Shown piece after piece: positions 35,238-44,005 of a stretch of DNA of 64,000 bases (position 1 is its first letter; the number at the start of each line of letters is the position of its first letter). Both the position numbers and the translations under genes were made by a program. The stretch lies in contig OZ241844.1 of assembly GCA_965202735.1 (NCBI GenBank), positions 2,604,001 through 2,668,000 of the forward strand, in the 5' to 3' direction. The DNA is from HK1 sp965202735 (GTDB lineage Bacteria; Pseudomonadota; Gammaproteobacteria; HK1). The notes below the pieces were generated by a model, which searched no databases, was not told the DNA's origin, and saw only the letters and a list, made by a program, of their open reading frames with translations.

Positions 35238-35454
35238 TCCGCCGGGCGACTCGATGGCCGACAGGCCGGTATCCCGTCAGACTCGAAGGGCGGTGGAAGC
35301 GGACGGCTACAGGCGGCCCCATGCCCGGACCGGGGTCGTGGGTCGTGGAGGCGGAACAAGCGAATTTGCCGGCCGTGAACGTTCGAACGTGCCGGCGGCG
35401 CTCGTCCGGAGCATCAATGCCCCAAGCTCACCCCCCGGCACGTTTCGGCCGCAC

Positions 35455-35640
35455 TGGCAGGCTCGACCGATCGGCCGGTTCGGAGCCGGCGCGTCAATAT
35501 CCGACATCAGACGAACTTGCCTGGCCTGGCAGGCTCGACCGATCGGCCGGCCCCGAGCCGGCGCGTCGACATCCGACATCAGACGAATTTGCCTGGCCTG
35601 GCAGGCTCGACCCATCGGCCGGCCCGGAGCCGGCGCCTTC
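35455..35640. repeat. 72-bp tandem repeat, about 2.6 copies
   Basis: Units start at 35455, 35527 and 35599, each opening TGGCAGGCTCGACC. Adjacent units agree at about nine positions in ten. The 72-bp period equals 24 codons. The array overlaps the 3' end of the FAD oxidoreductase gene and encodes repeated GSGPADRSSLPGQ segments at its C-terminus. Confidence 0.92.
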
Positions 35641-37047
35641 CAGCCCCGCCAGCTCGCCCACGGTGACCGGCTTCACCGGAGGCCGGATACGGTAGTGCCC
35701 CACTGCACCGACGCCGGCGTGCCGGCGCCCGGCGAAGATCTCGCTCACCACCGTCGCGCACATCCGGCCCTGGCACGGTCCCATGCCGCAGCGGGTGAAC
35801 GCCTTGGCCTGGTTGGGACCCGGACACCCGTCGGCAATCACGCGCTCGATCTCCGCGACCGTCACCTCCTCGCAGCGGCACACCGTCACCGCCGGGTCGG
35901 ACGGGCGCCGTACCGCCCGTCCGGGCTCGAACGTCAGGTCCAGGAACTCCCGGAAGCGCCGGTGCCGCGCAAGCGACGCCCGATGCGGCTTCGCGAGGAT
36001 GTCCCGGTCGTGCTCGCGGATCCTCCCGAGGCGATACGCCGCCTCCAGCGCCGCGATGCGTCCCGACTCCATCGCGGCCTCCGCGCCGAGGATGCACGCG
36101 CCGTCCCCGGCGGCCAGCACGCCGGGCTCGCTCGTCCCGCCCCATTCGTCCGTGGCGGGACGGAAGGCGTGCTGACGGGCGTCCCACACGTGGTCGAGAC
36201 GCGCCGCGAGGGTGAGGTGCGCGTTCGGAACGACGCCTTCGTGCAGGAGCGCGAGCGAGGCCCGCATCGACCGCTCCCGGTCACGGTGCCGGAACCGTAC
36301 CGACTCGACCCGGTCCCGACCCCCGATCGCGAGGTCTCGGGCCGGCATGACCTCCACACCCCGAGCAGCGAGCGCGCGACGCCACCCGATGCCCTCGAGA
36401 AGCGCTCCCGGCATCGCAAGCGCTTCCGGCAGGGTGCCGGCCGCGCGTCCCATCCAGCCGGCCGGCATGGTGAGCAGCACCGCGCGCACCGGTGCACCGG
36501 CGCGCACGAGCTGACACGCGACGAGGTAGACGAGAGGGCCCGACCCCGCGACGACCACGGGGACATCGGGAACGAGCCCCGCGCCCTTGAGCAGTGCCTG
36601 CGCGCCGCCCGCGCCCATCACCCCGGGCAGGGTGGCCCCCGGCACCGGCACCGCGCGTTCCTGCGCGCCGGTCGCGACGATGACGCAATGTGCGTACACG
36701 ATCCCGGCGATGCCGTCACGCAGGACCCCGAGCTCCAGCGGCGCCTTCGCGTCCTCGCGGCGCGCGACCGTGCTCACCTCCCACACCGAGGCACACGGCG
36801 AGTACTCGGCGCCGCACTCGCGGAACGTGCGGACGAGGGCGGCGCCGGCCAGATAGCCTGCGCCGAGCACGCGCGCGGTGTCCGGCCGTCCGGCGGCGAC
36901 GGCCTCGATGTTCCGGTAGATCTGCCCGCCGGGCGCCGCCTGCTCGTCGAGCACCAGCACGTCGGTACCGTGCTCGCACGCAGTGATCGCGGCGGACATG
37001 CCGGCCGGCCCCGCGCCGATGATCGCCAGTCCGACGACGTCCCTCAC
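35494..37047 (-). CDS. FAD/[2Fe-2S] oxidoreductase, HcnB / opine oxidase subunit A-like
   Basis: A 517-residue flavoprotein starting at GTG 37047. The FAD motif is LAIIGAGPAGMSAAITACEH, the second dinucleotide fold is VVVAGSGPLVYLVACQL, and GVLAAGDGACILGAEAAMES is the conserved FAD end. The C-terminal BFD-like iron-sulfur site is visible as VTVCRCEEVTVAEIE plus AFTRCGMGPCQGRMC (four Cys). This is the alpha subunit of heterotrimeric amine or amino-acid dehydrogenases (HcnABC, OoxAB, LhpBEF type). The last 40 or so residues derive from a 72-bp tandem repeat and are unlikely to be native. The start overlaps the ferredoxin-like gene by 4 bp. Confidence 0.85.
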   Translation of the reverse strand: MRDVVGLAIIGAGPAGMSAAITACEHGTDVLVLDEQAAPGGQIYRNIEAVAAGRPDTARVLGAGYLAGAALVRTFRECGAEYSPCASVWEVSTVARREDAKAPLELGVLRDGIAGIVYAHCVIVATGAQERAVPVPGATLPGVMGAGGAQALLKGAGLVPDVPVVVAGSGPLVYLVACQLVRAGAPVRAVLLTMPAGWMGRAAGTLPEALAMPGALLEGIGWRRALAARGVEVMPARDLAIGGRDRVESVRFRHRDRERSMRASLALLHEGVVPNAHLTLAARLDHVWDARQHAFRPATDEWGGTSEPGVLAAGDGACILGAEAAMESGRIAALEAAYRLGRIREHDRDILAKPHRASLARHRRFREFLDLTFEPGRAVRRPSDPAVTVCRCEEVTVAEIERVIADGCPGPNQAKAFTRCGMGPCQGRMCATVVSEIFAGRRHAGVGAVGHYRIRPPVKPVTVGELAGLEGAGSGPADGSSLPGQANSSDVGCRRAGSGPADRSSLPGQASSSDVGY

Positions 37048-37349
37048 CGCTCCACGCCCCGCGCCCCGCGCTGGCGCCGTACCCGCATGCCTGCCCGCGC
37101 CTCGACCATGCAGGCCTGGCGGTTCGGCTCGCCGTCGATCTCCACCAGACACTCATGGCAGTTGCCGATGAGGCACCACGGACCGCGCGGGGCGCCGGAG
37201 ACGGGGGTCGTGCGGAACACGAGGACGCCGTTGGCGAGCAGCGCCGCCGCCACGGAATCCCCGTCGCATGCCTCGAAGGCCGCTCCCTCGAAGTCGAATG
37301 CGAACGTGCCGGCGGTCGTGCCGGCGGGATCAGGCAGCCTGCGGAACAT
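37044..37349 (-). CDS. Small [2Fe-2S]-binding subunit, HcnA / OoxA-like
   Basis: A 101-residue ferredoxin-like protein. The cluster ligands lie in PWCLIGNCHECLVEIDG and RQACMVEARAGM, and the N-terminal strand is FAFDFEGAAFEACDGDSVAA. It would relay electrons between the two flavin subunits of an HcnABC-like trimer. It overlaps the upstream gene by 20 bp and the downstream gene by 4 bp, so the three are translated as a unit. Confidence 0.85.
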   Translation of the reverse strand: MFRRLPDPAGTTAGTFAFDFEGAAFEACDGDSVAAALLANGVLVFRTTPVSGAPRGPWCLIGNCHECLVEIDGEPNRQACMVEARAGMRVRRQRGARGVER

Positions 37350-38454
37350 CGAACCGGTCCGTCGCGAAGCAGGACATCTCCTCGGGAATCGCGCCCTCGA
37401 TCACCCAGCGGCTCGCTTCGAAGGCGTGGTTCGCGGCCAGCGTGACGCCGCTGTGGCAGGTGAAGACGAAGGCGCCGGGGTGCGTCTCCGACTGGTCGTA
37501 GATCAGAAGCCCGTCCGGCGTCATCACCCGGAGCGCGCCCCAGGTACGCACCACGCGGAGCCCGGCGAGGCACGGGAAGGTGCGCACCGCGCGGTGCGCG
37601 ATGTCGCGGCTCGTGCGGGCGAGCACCGCGGTGTCGAACCCGCGGTCCTCCTGCGACGCGCCGAGCAGCAGCGAGCCCTCGTCGGTCTGGCGCACCCCCA
37701 GCGTCGGGTGGCCGAGCCACGGCGCGGTGCGCTCGGTGACGACGATCTGCCCGTGCTCGGGACGCACCGGCACGTCGAGCCCGACCATCGCGCCGAGCGC
37801 CTTCGAGCCGTGGCCGGCCGCGATGACCACCTTGCCGCCGGTGATCGTGCCCCGCGCCGTGCGCACGTCGAACCCCCCGCCGTCGAGGGGACGGAGGTCC
37901 TCGACGCGCGCACCCGCGAGGCAGTCCGCGCCGAGGACCGAGAGCGACGCGTGCAGGCCGCGCATGAGCTTCAACGGGTTCGCGTGGCCGTCGTACGGGC
38001 TGTACGCGCCGCCGGCGACCTCCGGCCCGCACGCCGGCAGCAGCTCCCGTACCCGTGCGGCATCCAGCATCTCGTACTCGTAGCCGGCGTTGCCGACCGA
38101 CCCCTTCAGGCCCGCGAGCATCGAATCCAGCTCGGAGAGCTCCTCCTCGGACAGCGCCGCGATCACCCCGCCCGGGCGCTCGTAGCAAGGGGCGAGCCCG
38201 CAGTGCGCGGCCAGCGCCTCGCAGAGGTCGAACCATCGCTCGGACGAGGCGCGCGACCACAGGGCGTACTCCGGCCGCCCGACGCCCTTGCCCTGCACCC
38301 ACACGAGACCGAAGTTGCCGCGGCTCGCCCGGTACGTCGCGTCCTCCTCGTCGAGTACCGCCACCCGCCGCCCGGTCCGCGCGAGTCCGTACGCAATCGC
38401 GCCGCCGACCAGGCCGGCGCCGATGACCACCACGTCGTAGCCGTCACCATGCAC
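37330..38454 (-). CDS. DAO-family FAD oxidoreductase, HcnC / opine or D-hydroxyproline dehydrogenase beta subunit-like
   Basis: A 374-residue DAO-fold protein. GTG 38454 is favoured because GGAG lies 7 bp upstream. YDVVVIGAGLVGGAIAYGL is the FAD site, GNFGLVWVQGKG and VPVRPEHGQIVVTERTAPW are family stretches, and HPGAFVFTCHSGVTLAANHA ends the FAD pocket. With the next two genes it forms a beta-[2Fe-2S]-alpha operon like hydrogen cyanide synthase, opine oxidases and the LhpBEF D-hydroxyproline dehydrogenase. I favour an imino- or amino-acid substrate over cyanide production because of the catabolic context; that is inference. Confidence 0.84.
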   Translation of the reverse strand: MHGDGYDVVVIGAGLVGGAIAYGLARTGRRVAVLDEEDATYRASRGNFGLVWVQGKGVGRPEYALWSRASSERWFDLCEALAAHCGLAPCYERPGGVIAALSEEELSELDSMLAGLKGSVGNAGYEYEMLDAARVRELLPACGPEVAGGAYSPYDGHANPLKLMRGLHASLSVLGADCLAGARVEDLRPLDGGGFDVRTARGTITGGKVVIAAGHGSKALGAMVGLDVPVRPEHGQIVVTERTAPWLGHPTLGVRQTDEGSLLLGASQEDRGFDTAVLARTSRDIAHRAVRTFPCLAGLRVVRTWGALRVMTPDGLLIYDQSETHPGAFVFTCHSGVTLAANHAFEASRWVIEGAIPEEMSCFATDRFDVPQAA

Positions 38455-38471
38455 GGACACGCTCCGGGAGG

Positions 38472-38593
38472 CGGAAGCCGCTCCGCGAGGATACTCCGAC
38501 CGCGCCGCGGGGGGATTCCGGCGCGATGTCGACCACCGGAGCGTCCGGGCGAGGGGATTTCGAGGACATGTGCCCGCCCGGCGGGTATCGCCG
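38472..38593. mobile_element. MITE-like family B, copy 4 (decayed)
   Basis: It aligns over its right 80 bp with copies 2 and 3 (from GATTCCGG at 38514 to GGCGGGTATCGCCG ending at 38593). The left end is degenerate and no flanking duplication is visible. It starts within 20 bp of the start of the DAO-family gene. Confidence 0.65.
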
Positions 38594-38681
38594 GCGTTCT
38601 GTCGCGTTCTCGACTCGGCCCGGAGGGAAGGCGATGATACGCATCCGACCGGCCGCGCCGGTGCGGACCCGACCGCGCCGC

Positions 38682-38813
38682 CAGGACTCTCTGGAATTCG
38701 TGACGAGCGGTTCATCAGACGCTCGAATCGGGTCTTCGATGCCGGAAGACCGCCAGCCACCGGGCGAGATTCCGGTCTGGCGACCGGTGGCTACGACTTC
38801 TGAATGGTCCTGC
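38682..38813. mobile_element. MITE-like family A, copy 1
   Basis: A roughly 130-bp non-coding element from CAGGACTCTC to GAATGGTCCTGC. Its interior matches the other family A copies (CGTGACGAGCGG near the left, ACGACTTCTGAATGGTCCT at the right). The 9-mer CCGCGCCGC flanks it at 38673-38681 and 38814-38822. Confidence 0.75.
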
Positions 38814-38876
38814 CCGCGCCGCGCGCTCGGGACCGACGACCGAAGCTGGACGACCGAAGCTGGAGGTACGCACGAA

Positions 38877-40124
38877 ATGGACGCCACGAAGCAGGCGCTG
38901 CTCGACCGCATCGAGGCCGATCGCGACATGCTGATCGACTTCTTCTCGAAGTTCGTGCGGGCGAAGAGCCCGAACCCGCCCGGCGACACGCGCGAGGCGG
39001 TCGCGCACATCACCGCCTTCCTCGACGCCCGCGCGCTCCCCTACCGCATCATCGACCCCCATCCCGAGTTCCCGAACGTGGTCGGCACCTTCGAGTGCGC
39101 GAATCCGGGGCGCCATCTCGTGCTCAACGGGCACATCGACGTCTTCCCCGCCGGCGATCACGAGACGTGGTCGCACGGTGGCCCCTGGAGCGGCGCGCTC
39201 GCCGGCGGCAAGGTGTGGGGACGCGGCGCCGCCGACATGAAGTGCGGGACCAGCGCGTCCATCTTCACGTTCATGTACCTGCACGGGCTGCGCGACCGGC
39301 TCAACGGCCGGCTCACCCTCACCGCGGTCTCCGACGAGGAGACGTTCGGGCCGTGGGGGGCGCGCTACCTCATCGAGCACCACCCCGAGGTGCACGGCGA
39401 CTGCTGCCTGAACGGCGAGCCGAGCAGCCCGTACAGCATCCGCTTCGGCGAGAAGGGCCCGCTGTGGGTCGAGTTCAAGGTGAAGACGCAGGGTGCGCAC
39501 GGCGCCTACACCCACGCGACGGAGAGCGCGAGCAAGATCGGCGCCCGGCTCGTCGCGGACCTGGAACGCGTCGCGGAGATGGACACGCCGGCCCCCGGCA
39601 ACGTGGGCCCGCTGCTCGAGCGCACGGCCGGAACCACGGACCGGGCGCTCGGCGCCGGCGCGTCGGAGATCGTGCAGAAGGTGACCGTCAACATCGGCGT
39701 GGTGCGGGCGGGGCTCAAGGTGAACATGGTCCCGAGCGAGTGCGTGATCGAGGCCGACTTCCGGCTGCCCATCGGCGTCGACAAGGGGCAGGTGCTGGCC
39801 GAGGTCGACCGCATCGTCGCCGGCTATCCGCAGGTGAGCTACTCCGTCATGAATCACGCCCCGCCCGCGTGGTGCGACCCCGAGCACGAGATGGTCGGCA
39901 TCATCCAGGCGAACGTGAAGGCGCTGCGGGGCTTCGAGCCGCAGCCGACGGCGAGCCTGGGCGGCACCGATGCGCGGCTGTGGCGCTACATCGATGTCCC
40001 CGCCTACGTCTACGGCCCGTTCCCGGCCGGCATGGGCAGCGGCGACGAGCACGTGCCGGTGGAAGATTTCCTGCACGTGGTGAAGACGCACGTGCTCTCC
40101 GCCCATGACTACCTGTCGGGGTGA
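38877..40124 (+). CDS. M20-family metallopeptidase (ArgE/DapE/ACY1 type)
   Basis: A 415-residue zinc hydrolase from ATG 38877, with GGAGG 10 bp upstream. Metal-site segments are HLVLNGHIDVFPAGDHETW (His, Asp), VWGRGAADMKCGT (Asp), TAVSDEETFGPWGARY (tandem Glu) and the C-terminal GSGDEHVPVEDF (His). The dimerisation domain has the catalytic-insert His in TQGAHGAYTH. Substrates are N-acyl amino acids or small peptides. It is the second M20 enzyme in the window and belongs to a different branch from the one at 11.9 kb. Confidence 0.87.
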   Translation: MDATKQALLDRIEADRDMLIDFFSKFVRAKSPNPPGDTREAVAHITAFLDARALPYRIIDPHPEFPNVVGTFECANPGRHLVLNGHIDVFPAGDHETWSHGGPWSGALAGGKVWGRGAADMKCGTSASIFTFMYLHGLRDRLNGRLTLTAVSDEETFGPWGARYLIEHHPEVHGDCCLNGEPSSPYSIRFGEKGPLWVEFKVKTQGAHGAYTHATESASKIGARLVADLERVAEMDTPAPGNVGPLLERTAGTTDRALGAGASEIVQKVTVNIGVVRAGLKVNMVPSECVIEADFRLPIGVDKGQVLAEVDRIVAGYPQVSYSVMNHAPPAWCDPEHEMVGIIQANVKALRGFEPQPTASLGGTDARLWRYIDVPAYVYGPFPAGMGSGDEHVPVEDFLHVVKTHVLSAHDYLSG

Positions 40125-40350
40125 CCGGCACGGATGACGGGGTCGACCGGGCTGTCTTCGATGGAGCGCCGTTCGCATGGCGTCCGTCGGAGTGACCGGC
40201 ACGGATGACCGCGCGCGCGAGGCGTCTTCGGCGCTTGAGAAGAAATCGCTCGGCTCCGAGCGCGGATGACCGCGCGCGAGGCGTCTTCCGCGGTGCGGCG
40301 CGACGGCGAGGCGGCGGTGCCTCGGATGACCGCGCGCGCGAGGCGTCTTC
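40121..40350. repeat. Cluster of direct repeats between peptidase and transporter gene
   Basis: GTGACCGGCACGGATGAC occurs at 40121 and 40192. Three copies of CGGATGACCGCGCGCG followed by AGGCGTCTTC occur at about 40202, 40263 and 40323, a spacing of 60-71 bp. No gene is supported in 40125-40627; the rest is featureless. Confidence 0.85.
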
Positions 40351-40627
40351 GGCGCCCCTGCGGATGCACCCGGCTTCGGTGTCATCGATGGCGCATCTCG
40401 TCCGGGGGCGCCCTCGTGAGCAGCCCATGGACTGGTGTCGAGAGAGGCACCAGCCGGCCATCAGCCGGCGATTTCCGTGAAATCCGTGCGTCCCGGACCC
40501 GTTTGAACCCATAATCGGGGCGTTGGTGCCCGACCATCGACCTCGACCGTTCCGCGGATGCCGTGCCGGGGCCGAGCGTTCCTTCGGGGCCAACCGAGCC
40601 CCAACCATCGAGACACGGGAGATACAG

Positions 40628-42358
40628 ATGAAGATGAAGATGAACAAGAAGCCAATCGAACTGCAGCGCATGCTCCGGGACGGGAACCTCACGAGGCGTG
40701 AGTTCCTCGGGTACACGACCGCGATGGGACTTTCAGCGGCGGCGGCCGGCACCCTGTGGTCCGAACGCGCCCTGGCGAACGAGCCGAAGCGCGGCGGCCA
40801 CCTGCGCTGCGGCCTCAACGACGCGAACACCATCGATTCGCTGGATTCCACCCAGTACAACGCGACGACGATGATCGTCATCAGCCGGTCCATCCGCGAC
40901 AGCATCGTCGATGTGGGCATCGACGGGCTGGCGACCCCGAACCTCGCGGAGAGCTGGGAGGCCAGTCCCGACGCGAAGGTCTGGCGGTTCAAGCTCCGCA
41001 AGGGCGTCGAGTTCTCGAACGGGAAGACCCTGACGACCGAGGATGTCGTCAATTCCATCAACGTGCATCGCGGCGAGGACACCAAGTCCGCGGCCAAGGG
41101 TGTGTTCGCCGGGATCAGCGACGTCCGGGTCGACGGCGACGACACCGTCGTGGTGGAGGTGACGGACGCCAACGCCGACCTGCCCTTCCTCTTCACCGAC
41201 TACCACTTCAGCGTCGTGCCGACGGTGGACGGCAAGGCCGACCTGCACTCCCGGCACGGGACCGGATGCTACTTCCTGCGCGAATTCGACCCGGGGGTGC
41301 GCACGACCCTGGAACGCAACCCCAACTCCTGGCAGGCGGGCGAGGCGGGCTTCGTCGACTCGGTCGAGATTCTCGCGATCCTCGACGACACGTCGCGGGT
41401 GAATGCGCTGGTGAGCGGCTCCGTCGACGTCATCAACCGTCCCGACCTGAAGACCATCGCGCGGCTGAAGCGCGTCCCCGGCGTGCAGATCGTCGACGTG
41501 CCGAGCAACCTCGCGTTCACGCACCCGATGCGCACGAACATACCGCCGTTCGACAACAACGACTTCCGGCTCGCGCTCAAGTACTCGACCCCGCGCCAGG
41601 AGTTCGTCGACAAGATCCTCTTCGGCTACGGCATCGTCGGCAACGACCAGCCCCTCGGCCCGCAGTTCCCGAGCTACGACCCGGACCTCAAGGTTGCCTA
41701 CGACCTCGACAAGGCGAAGCACCACCTCGGGAAGTCGGGGCTGGAGGGCATGAAGTTCGACATGAGCACCTCCGATACCGCGTATGGCGGGGCGGTGCTC
41801 GCGGCACAGCTCTTCGCCGAGCACTGGCAGAAGATCGGCCTTGCGCCGAACATCGTGCGCGAGCCGAAGGACGGGTACTGGAGCGAGGTCTGGAACAAGA
41901 AGCCGTTCTGCAGTTGCTACTGGGGTCCCCGCCCGGTGGAGGACCTGATCCTGTCCATCGCGTACCTGTCCGATTCCCCGTGGAACGACACCCTGATCAA
42001 CATCCCGCGCGTGGACGAGCTGGTGATCAAGGCCCGCGGCGAGCTGGACCAGGAGAAGCGCGCCGGGATGTACCGGGAGGTGCAGCATCTCATCAGCGCC
42101 GAGGGCGGGACGATCATCCCCGCGTTCGGCAGCGACGTCGCGGCGGCCAGCGCCAGGGTCGGGCGCCCCTCGGAGAGGCATCGCCATCGAACGACGGCGC
42201 CTCCGCCGCGCCGCCGCGCCGGAGGCGGCGGTGCGGGACACGCGCTCAGTCCCGCCGGCCCTCGACGATGTCGGCGGCGAAGTCGAGCAACCCTTCGGCC
42301 ACATCGCCGAAGCCCGCGGACTCGGGACTCGCGCGCGCTCCGCGCCGGTGCAGGTTGA
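40628..42358 (+). CDS. ABC-transporter substrate-binding protein (family 5), C-terminally truncated
   Basis: From ATG 40628 the protein has a twin-arginine export signal (LTRREFLGYTTAMGLSAAAA, then ALANEPK). A solute-binding domain of the peptide/opine/nickel class follows: LAESWEASPDAKVWRFKLRK, GVEFSNGKTLTTEDVVNSI and GPQFPSYDPDLKVAYDL. Native sequence ends near 42160 at GGTIIPAFGSDVAAASARVG. The remaining 60 or so residues are arginine/proline-rich read-through and overlap the convergent kinase gene by 113 bp. About 35-40 residues of the normal C-terminal lobe are missing. No permease or ATPase genes are adjacent, so this is an orphan and perhaps non-functional. Confidence 0.8.
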   Translation: MKMKMNKKPIELQRMLRDGNLTRREFLGYTTAMGLSAAAAGTLWSERALANEPKRGGHLRCGLNDANTIDSLDSTQYNATTMIVISRSIRDSIVDVGIDGLATPNLAESWEASPDAKVWRFKLRKGVEFSNGKTLTTEDVVNSINVHRGEDTKSAAKGVFAGISDVRVDGDDTVVVEVTDANADLPFLFTDYHFSVVPTVDGKADLHSRHGTGCYFLREFDPGVRTTLERNPNSWQAGEAGFVDSVEILAILDDTSRVNALVSGSVDVINRPDLKTIARLKRVPGVQIVDVPSNLAFTHPMRTNIPPFDNNDFRLALKYSTPRQEFVDKILFGYGIVGNDQPLGPQFPSYDPDLKVAYDLDKAKHHLGKSGLEGMKFDMSTSDTAYGGAVLAAQLFAEHWQKIGLAPNIVREPKDGYWSEVWNKKPFCSCYWGPRPVEDLILSIAYLSDSPWNDTLINIPRVDELVIKARGELDQEKRAGMYREVQHLISAEGGTIIPAFGSDVAAASARVGRPSERHRHRTTAPPPRRRAGGGGAGHALSPAGPRRCRRRSRATLRPHRRSPRTRDSRALRAGAG

Positions 42359-43292
42359 CGAGCTGGCGGAACACGATCGCGAGCCGGAACACCGACAGCG
42401 CGCGATAGAAGCGGAAGTCTCCGATGTCGAGGCCCGAGCGGCGGGCATAGGCGTCCAGGACCCCGGCGCGGCTCGGAAAGCCCGGCGCCGCGCTCGGCAT
42501 CTGACGAAGCCGGTGCATGACGGGGTGATCGTCGGGCTCGGTCCAGTAGCTCAGCAGGATGGCGAGATCGTAGAGCGGGCACCCTCGCGTGCACATGTCC
42601 CAGTCGACCACCGCGACCGGGGTGAAGCGGCCGGGGTCGAGAAGCACGTTGTCGAGCTTGAAGTCGTTGTGCACGAGCGACACCGCGCGTTCGGGCTCGA
42701 TGTGGTCCTCGATCCACTCGACGACCCGCCGGACCCGCCGCCCCGGCCGCCCGTCGCAGGCGAGGTGCGCACGCTTCGACCAGCCGGCGACCTGACGCGC
42801 GAGAAACCCCTGCGGGCGGCCGAGGGTATCGAGGTCGACGGCGGCGGGGTCGACGCGATGCAGGCTGGCGAGCACGTCCACGAGGTCCGCCGCGATGCGC
42901 GCGGCCCGGTCGGGCCGACCGGCGAGCGCGGGCGGCAGCTCCGCTCCGACGGCGATACCGGGGCGATACTCCATGAGGAAGAAGGGTGCGCCGAGGACCG
43001 CAGGGTCCTCGCACAGGTGGAATGCGCGCGGCGCGAGGGGGAACCCGCGCCAGAGCCGCAAGAGCACCCGGTGCTCGCGGACCATGTCGTGCGCGCCGGG
43101 CGGCAGGGGCCCGGGCGGCGGGCGGCGCAGCACGCATGGCTTCCCGTCCACTTCCAGGAGGTAGTTGAAGTTGGCGAAGCCGGACGCGAACTGGCGCGGA
43201 AGCGTATCCGGGGCGAGCCGGTGGCCGTGGGCTTCGAGATGGCCGGCCAGGCGCGGCCAGTCCTGGGCGATGGGGTCGGTGCGGAAGGTCAT
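42246..43292 (-). CDS. APH-family phosphotransferase (ACAD10/11 kinase-like)
   Basis: A 348-residue aminoglycoside-phosphotransferase-fold protein. The catalytic loop VSLVHNDFKLDNVLLDP and the metal-binding VAVVDWDMCTRGCPLYDLA are intact. The N-terminal lobe FASGFANFNYLLEVDGKPCV and VLRRPPPGP resembles the kinase domain linked to acyl-CoA dehydrogenases (ACAD10/11), rather than drug-modifying enzymes. The substrate is probably a hydroxylated acyl or alcohol compound. The start MTFRTDPIAQDWPRL fits this group. Confidence 0.82.
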   Translation of the reverse strand: MTFRTDPIAQDWPRLAGHLEAHGHRLAPDTLPRQFASGFANFNYLLEVDGKPCVLRRPPPGPLPPGAHDMVREHRVLLRLWRGFPLAPRAFHLCEDPAVLGAPFFLMEYRPGIAVGAELPPALAGRPDRAARIAADLVDVLASLHRVDPAAVDLDTLGRPQGFLARQVAGWSKRAHLACDGRPGRRVRRVVEWIEDHIEPERAVSLVHNDFKLDNVLLDPGRFTPVAVVDWDMCTRGCPLYDLAILLSYWTEPDDHPVMHRLRQMPSAAPGFPSRAGVLDAYARRSGLDIGDFRFYRALSVFRLAIVFRQLVNLHRRGARASPESAGFGDVAEGLLDFAADIVEGRRD

Positions 43293-43565
43293 GTCGGTCG
43301 CGGATCGATGAAGCCGCCCGGAGCGCGCGACGGCCTCGGGCGGGTCGTCCGCCTCATGCGCCGCGCGGTGCGCTCCTCGAAGGGAATTCTCGTCAGCGTC
43401 CCAGGGTGGACAGCTCGGTCTGCCACGGGCTCCGGGATCATCGCCGCGCGGTGCGCTCTTCGAACGTCGGGGTGCGGTCCCGGCCACCCGGGCTTCGGGA
43501 CGCCACCCCGCGCCGGCGAATCCCGGCGCCCGGGTCGAACGCGGTGCCGTCCGGGAGGCCGCGGC

Positions 43566-43862
43566 TCAGGCTCGCTGGCCCCGGAAAACCCGCTCGCCCT
43601 GCTCGTCGATGATCTTGCGGGCCTTGCTGACGGACAGGGTGATCGCAGCCTCGCGGGATGTCGACGTGTCGGCGCGGATGAAGTGGACCTCCTTCGTCTC
43701 CGCATCGACGACCTTGCGGATGCGCCCTTCGGTCGACCAGCCCCCGCTCGCCTTGCGCGGCGTCGCGACGATGGTGAAGCCCGCATGCTCCACCGGCTCC
43801 GCGCCCTCGGGCTCGCGGCCGCCTCCACCGCCACCGAGCACGTTCTTCAGAAATCCGAGCAT
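43566..43862 (-). CDS. hlyU: HlyU-family protein
   Basis: A 98-residue protein starting MLGFLKNVLGGGGGG. The core HAGFTIVATPRKASGGWSTE and AAITLSVSKARKIIDEQG matches the small HlyU family found in marine Proteobacteria (not the ArsR-type Vibrio HlyU). Its function is poorly defined. It is divergent from the rhodanese gene, with about 140 bp between starts. A 24-bp direct repeat lies in the 273-bp gap on its other side (43357-43381 and 43440-43464). Confidence 0.75.
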   Translation of the reverse strand: MLGFLKNVLGGGGGGREPEGAEPVEHAGFTIVATPRKASGGWSTEGRIRKVVDAETKEVHFIRADTSTSREAAITLSVSKARKIIDEQGERVFRGQRA

Positions 43863-44005
43863 CGCTCCGTTCCCCGGTTCGAAGACGCCGCCATTGTCGT
43901 CGAAGGGAGCGCTCGGGCGCGAGCGCCGGATTCGGCGCCCGGGTGTGCGTCCGGACACCGTATCATCCCGAAGCATCCCGACCATCCATTCGATCCGGAG
44001 ACGCA

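Noticed and set aside
35494..38454. Hydrogen cyanide synthase (hcnABC) as a definite call
   Set aside because: The same three-subunit plan serves opine, D-hydroxyproline and other dehydrogenases. Nothing in the sequence singles out glycine oxidation to cyanide.
42246..43292. Aminoglycoside resistance gene
   Set aside because: The kinase fold is shared, but the N-terminal lobe resembles ACAD10/11-type kinases and there is no resistance-gene context.
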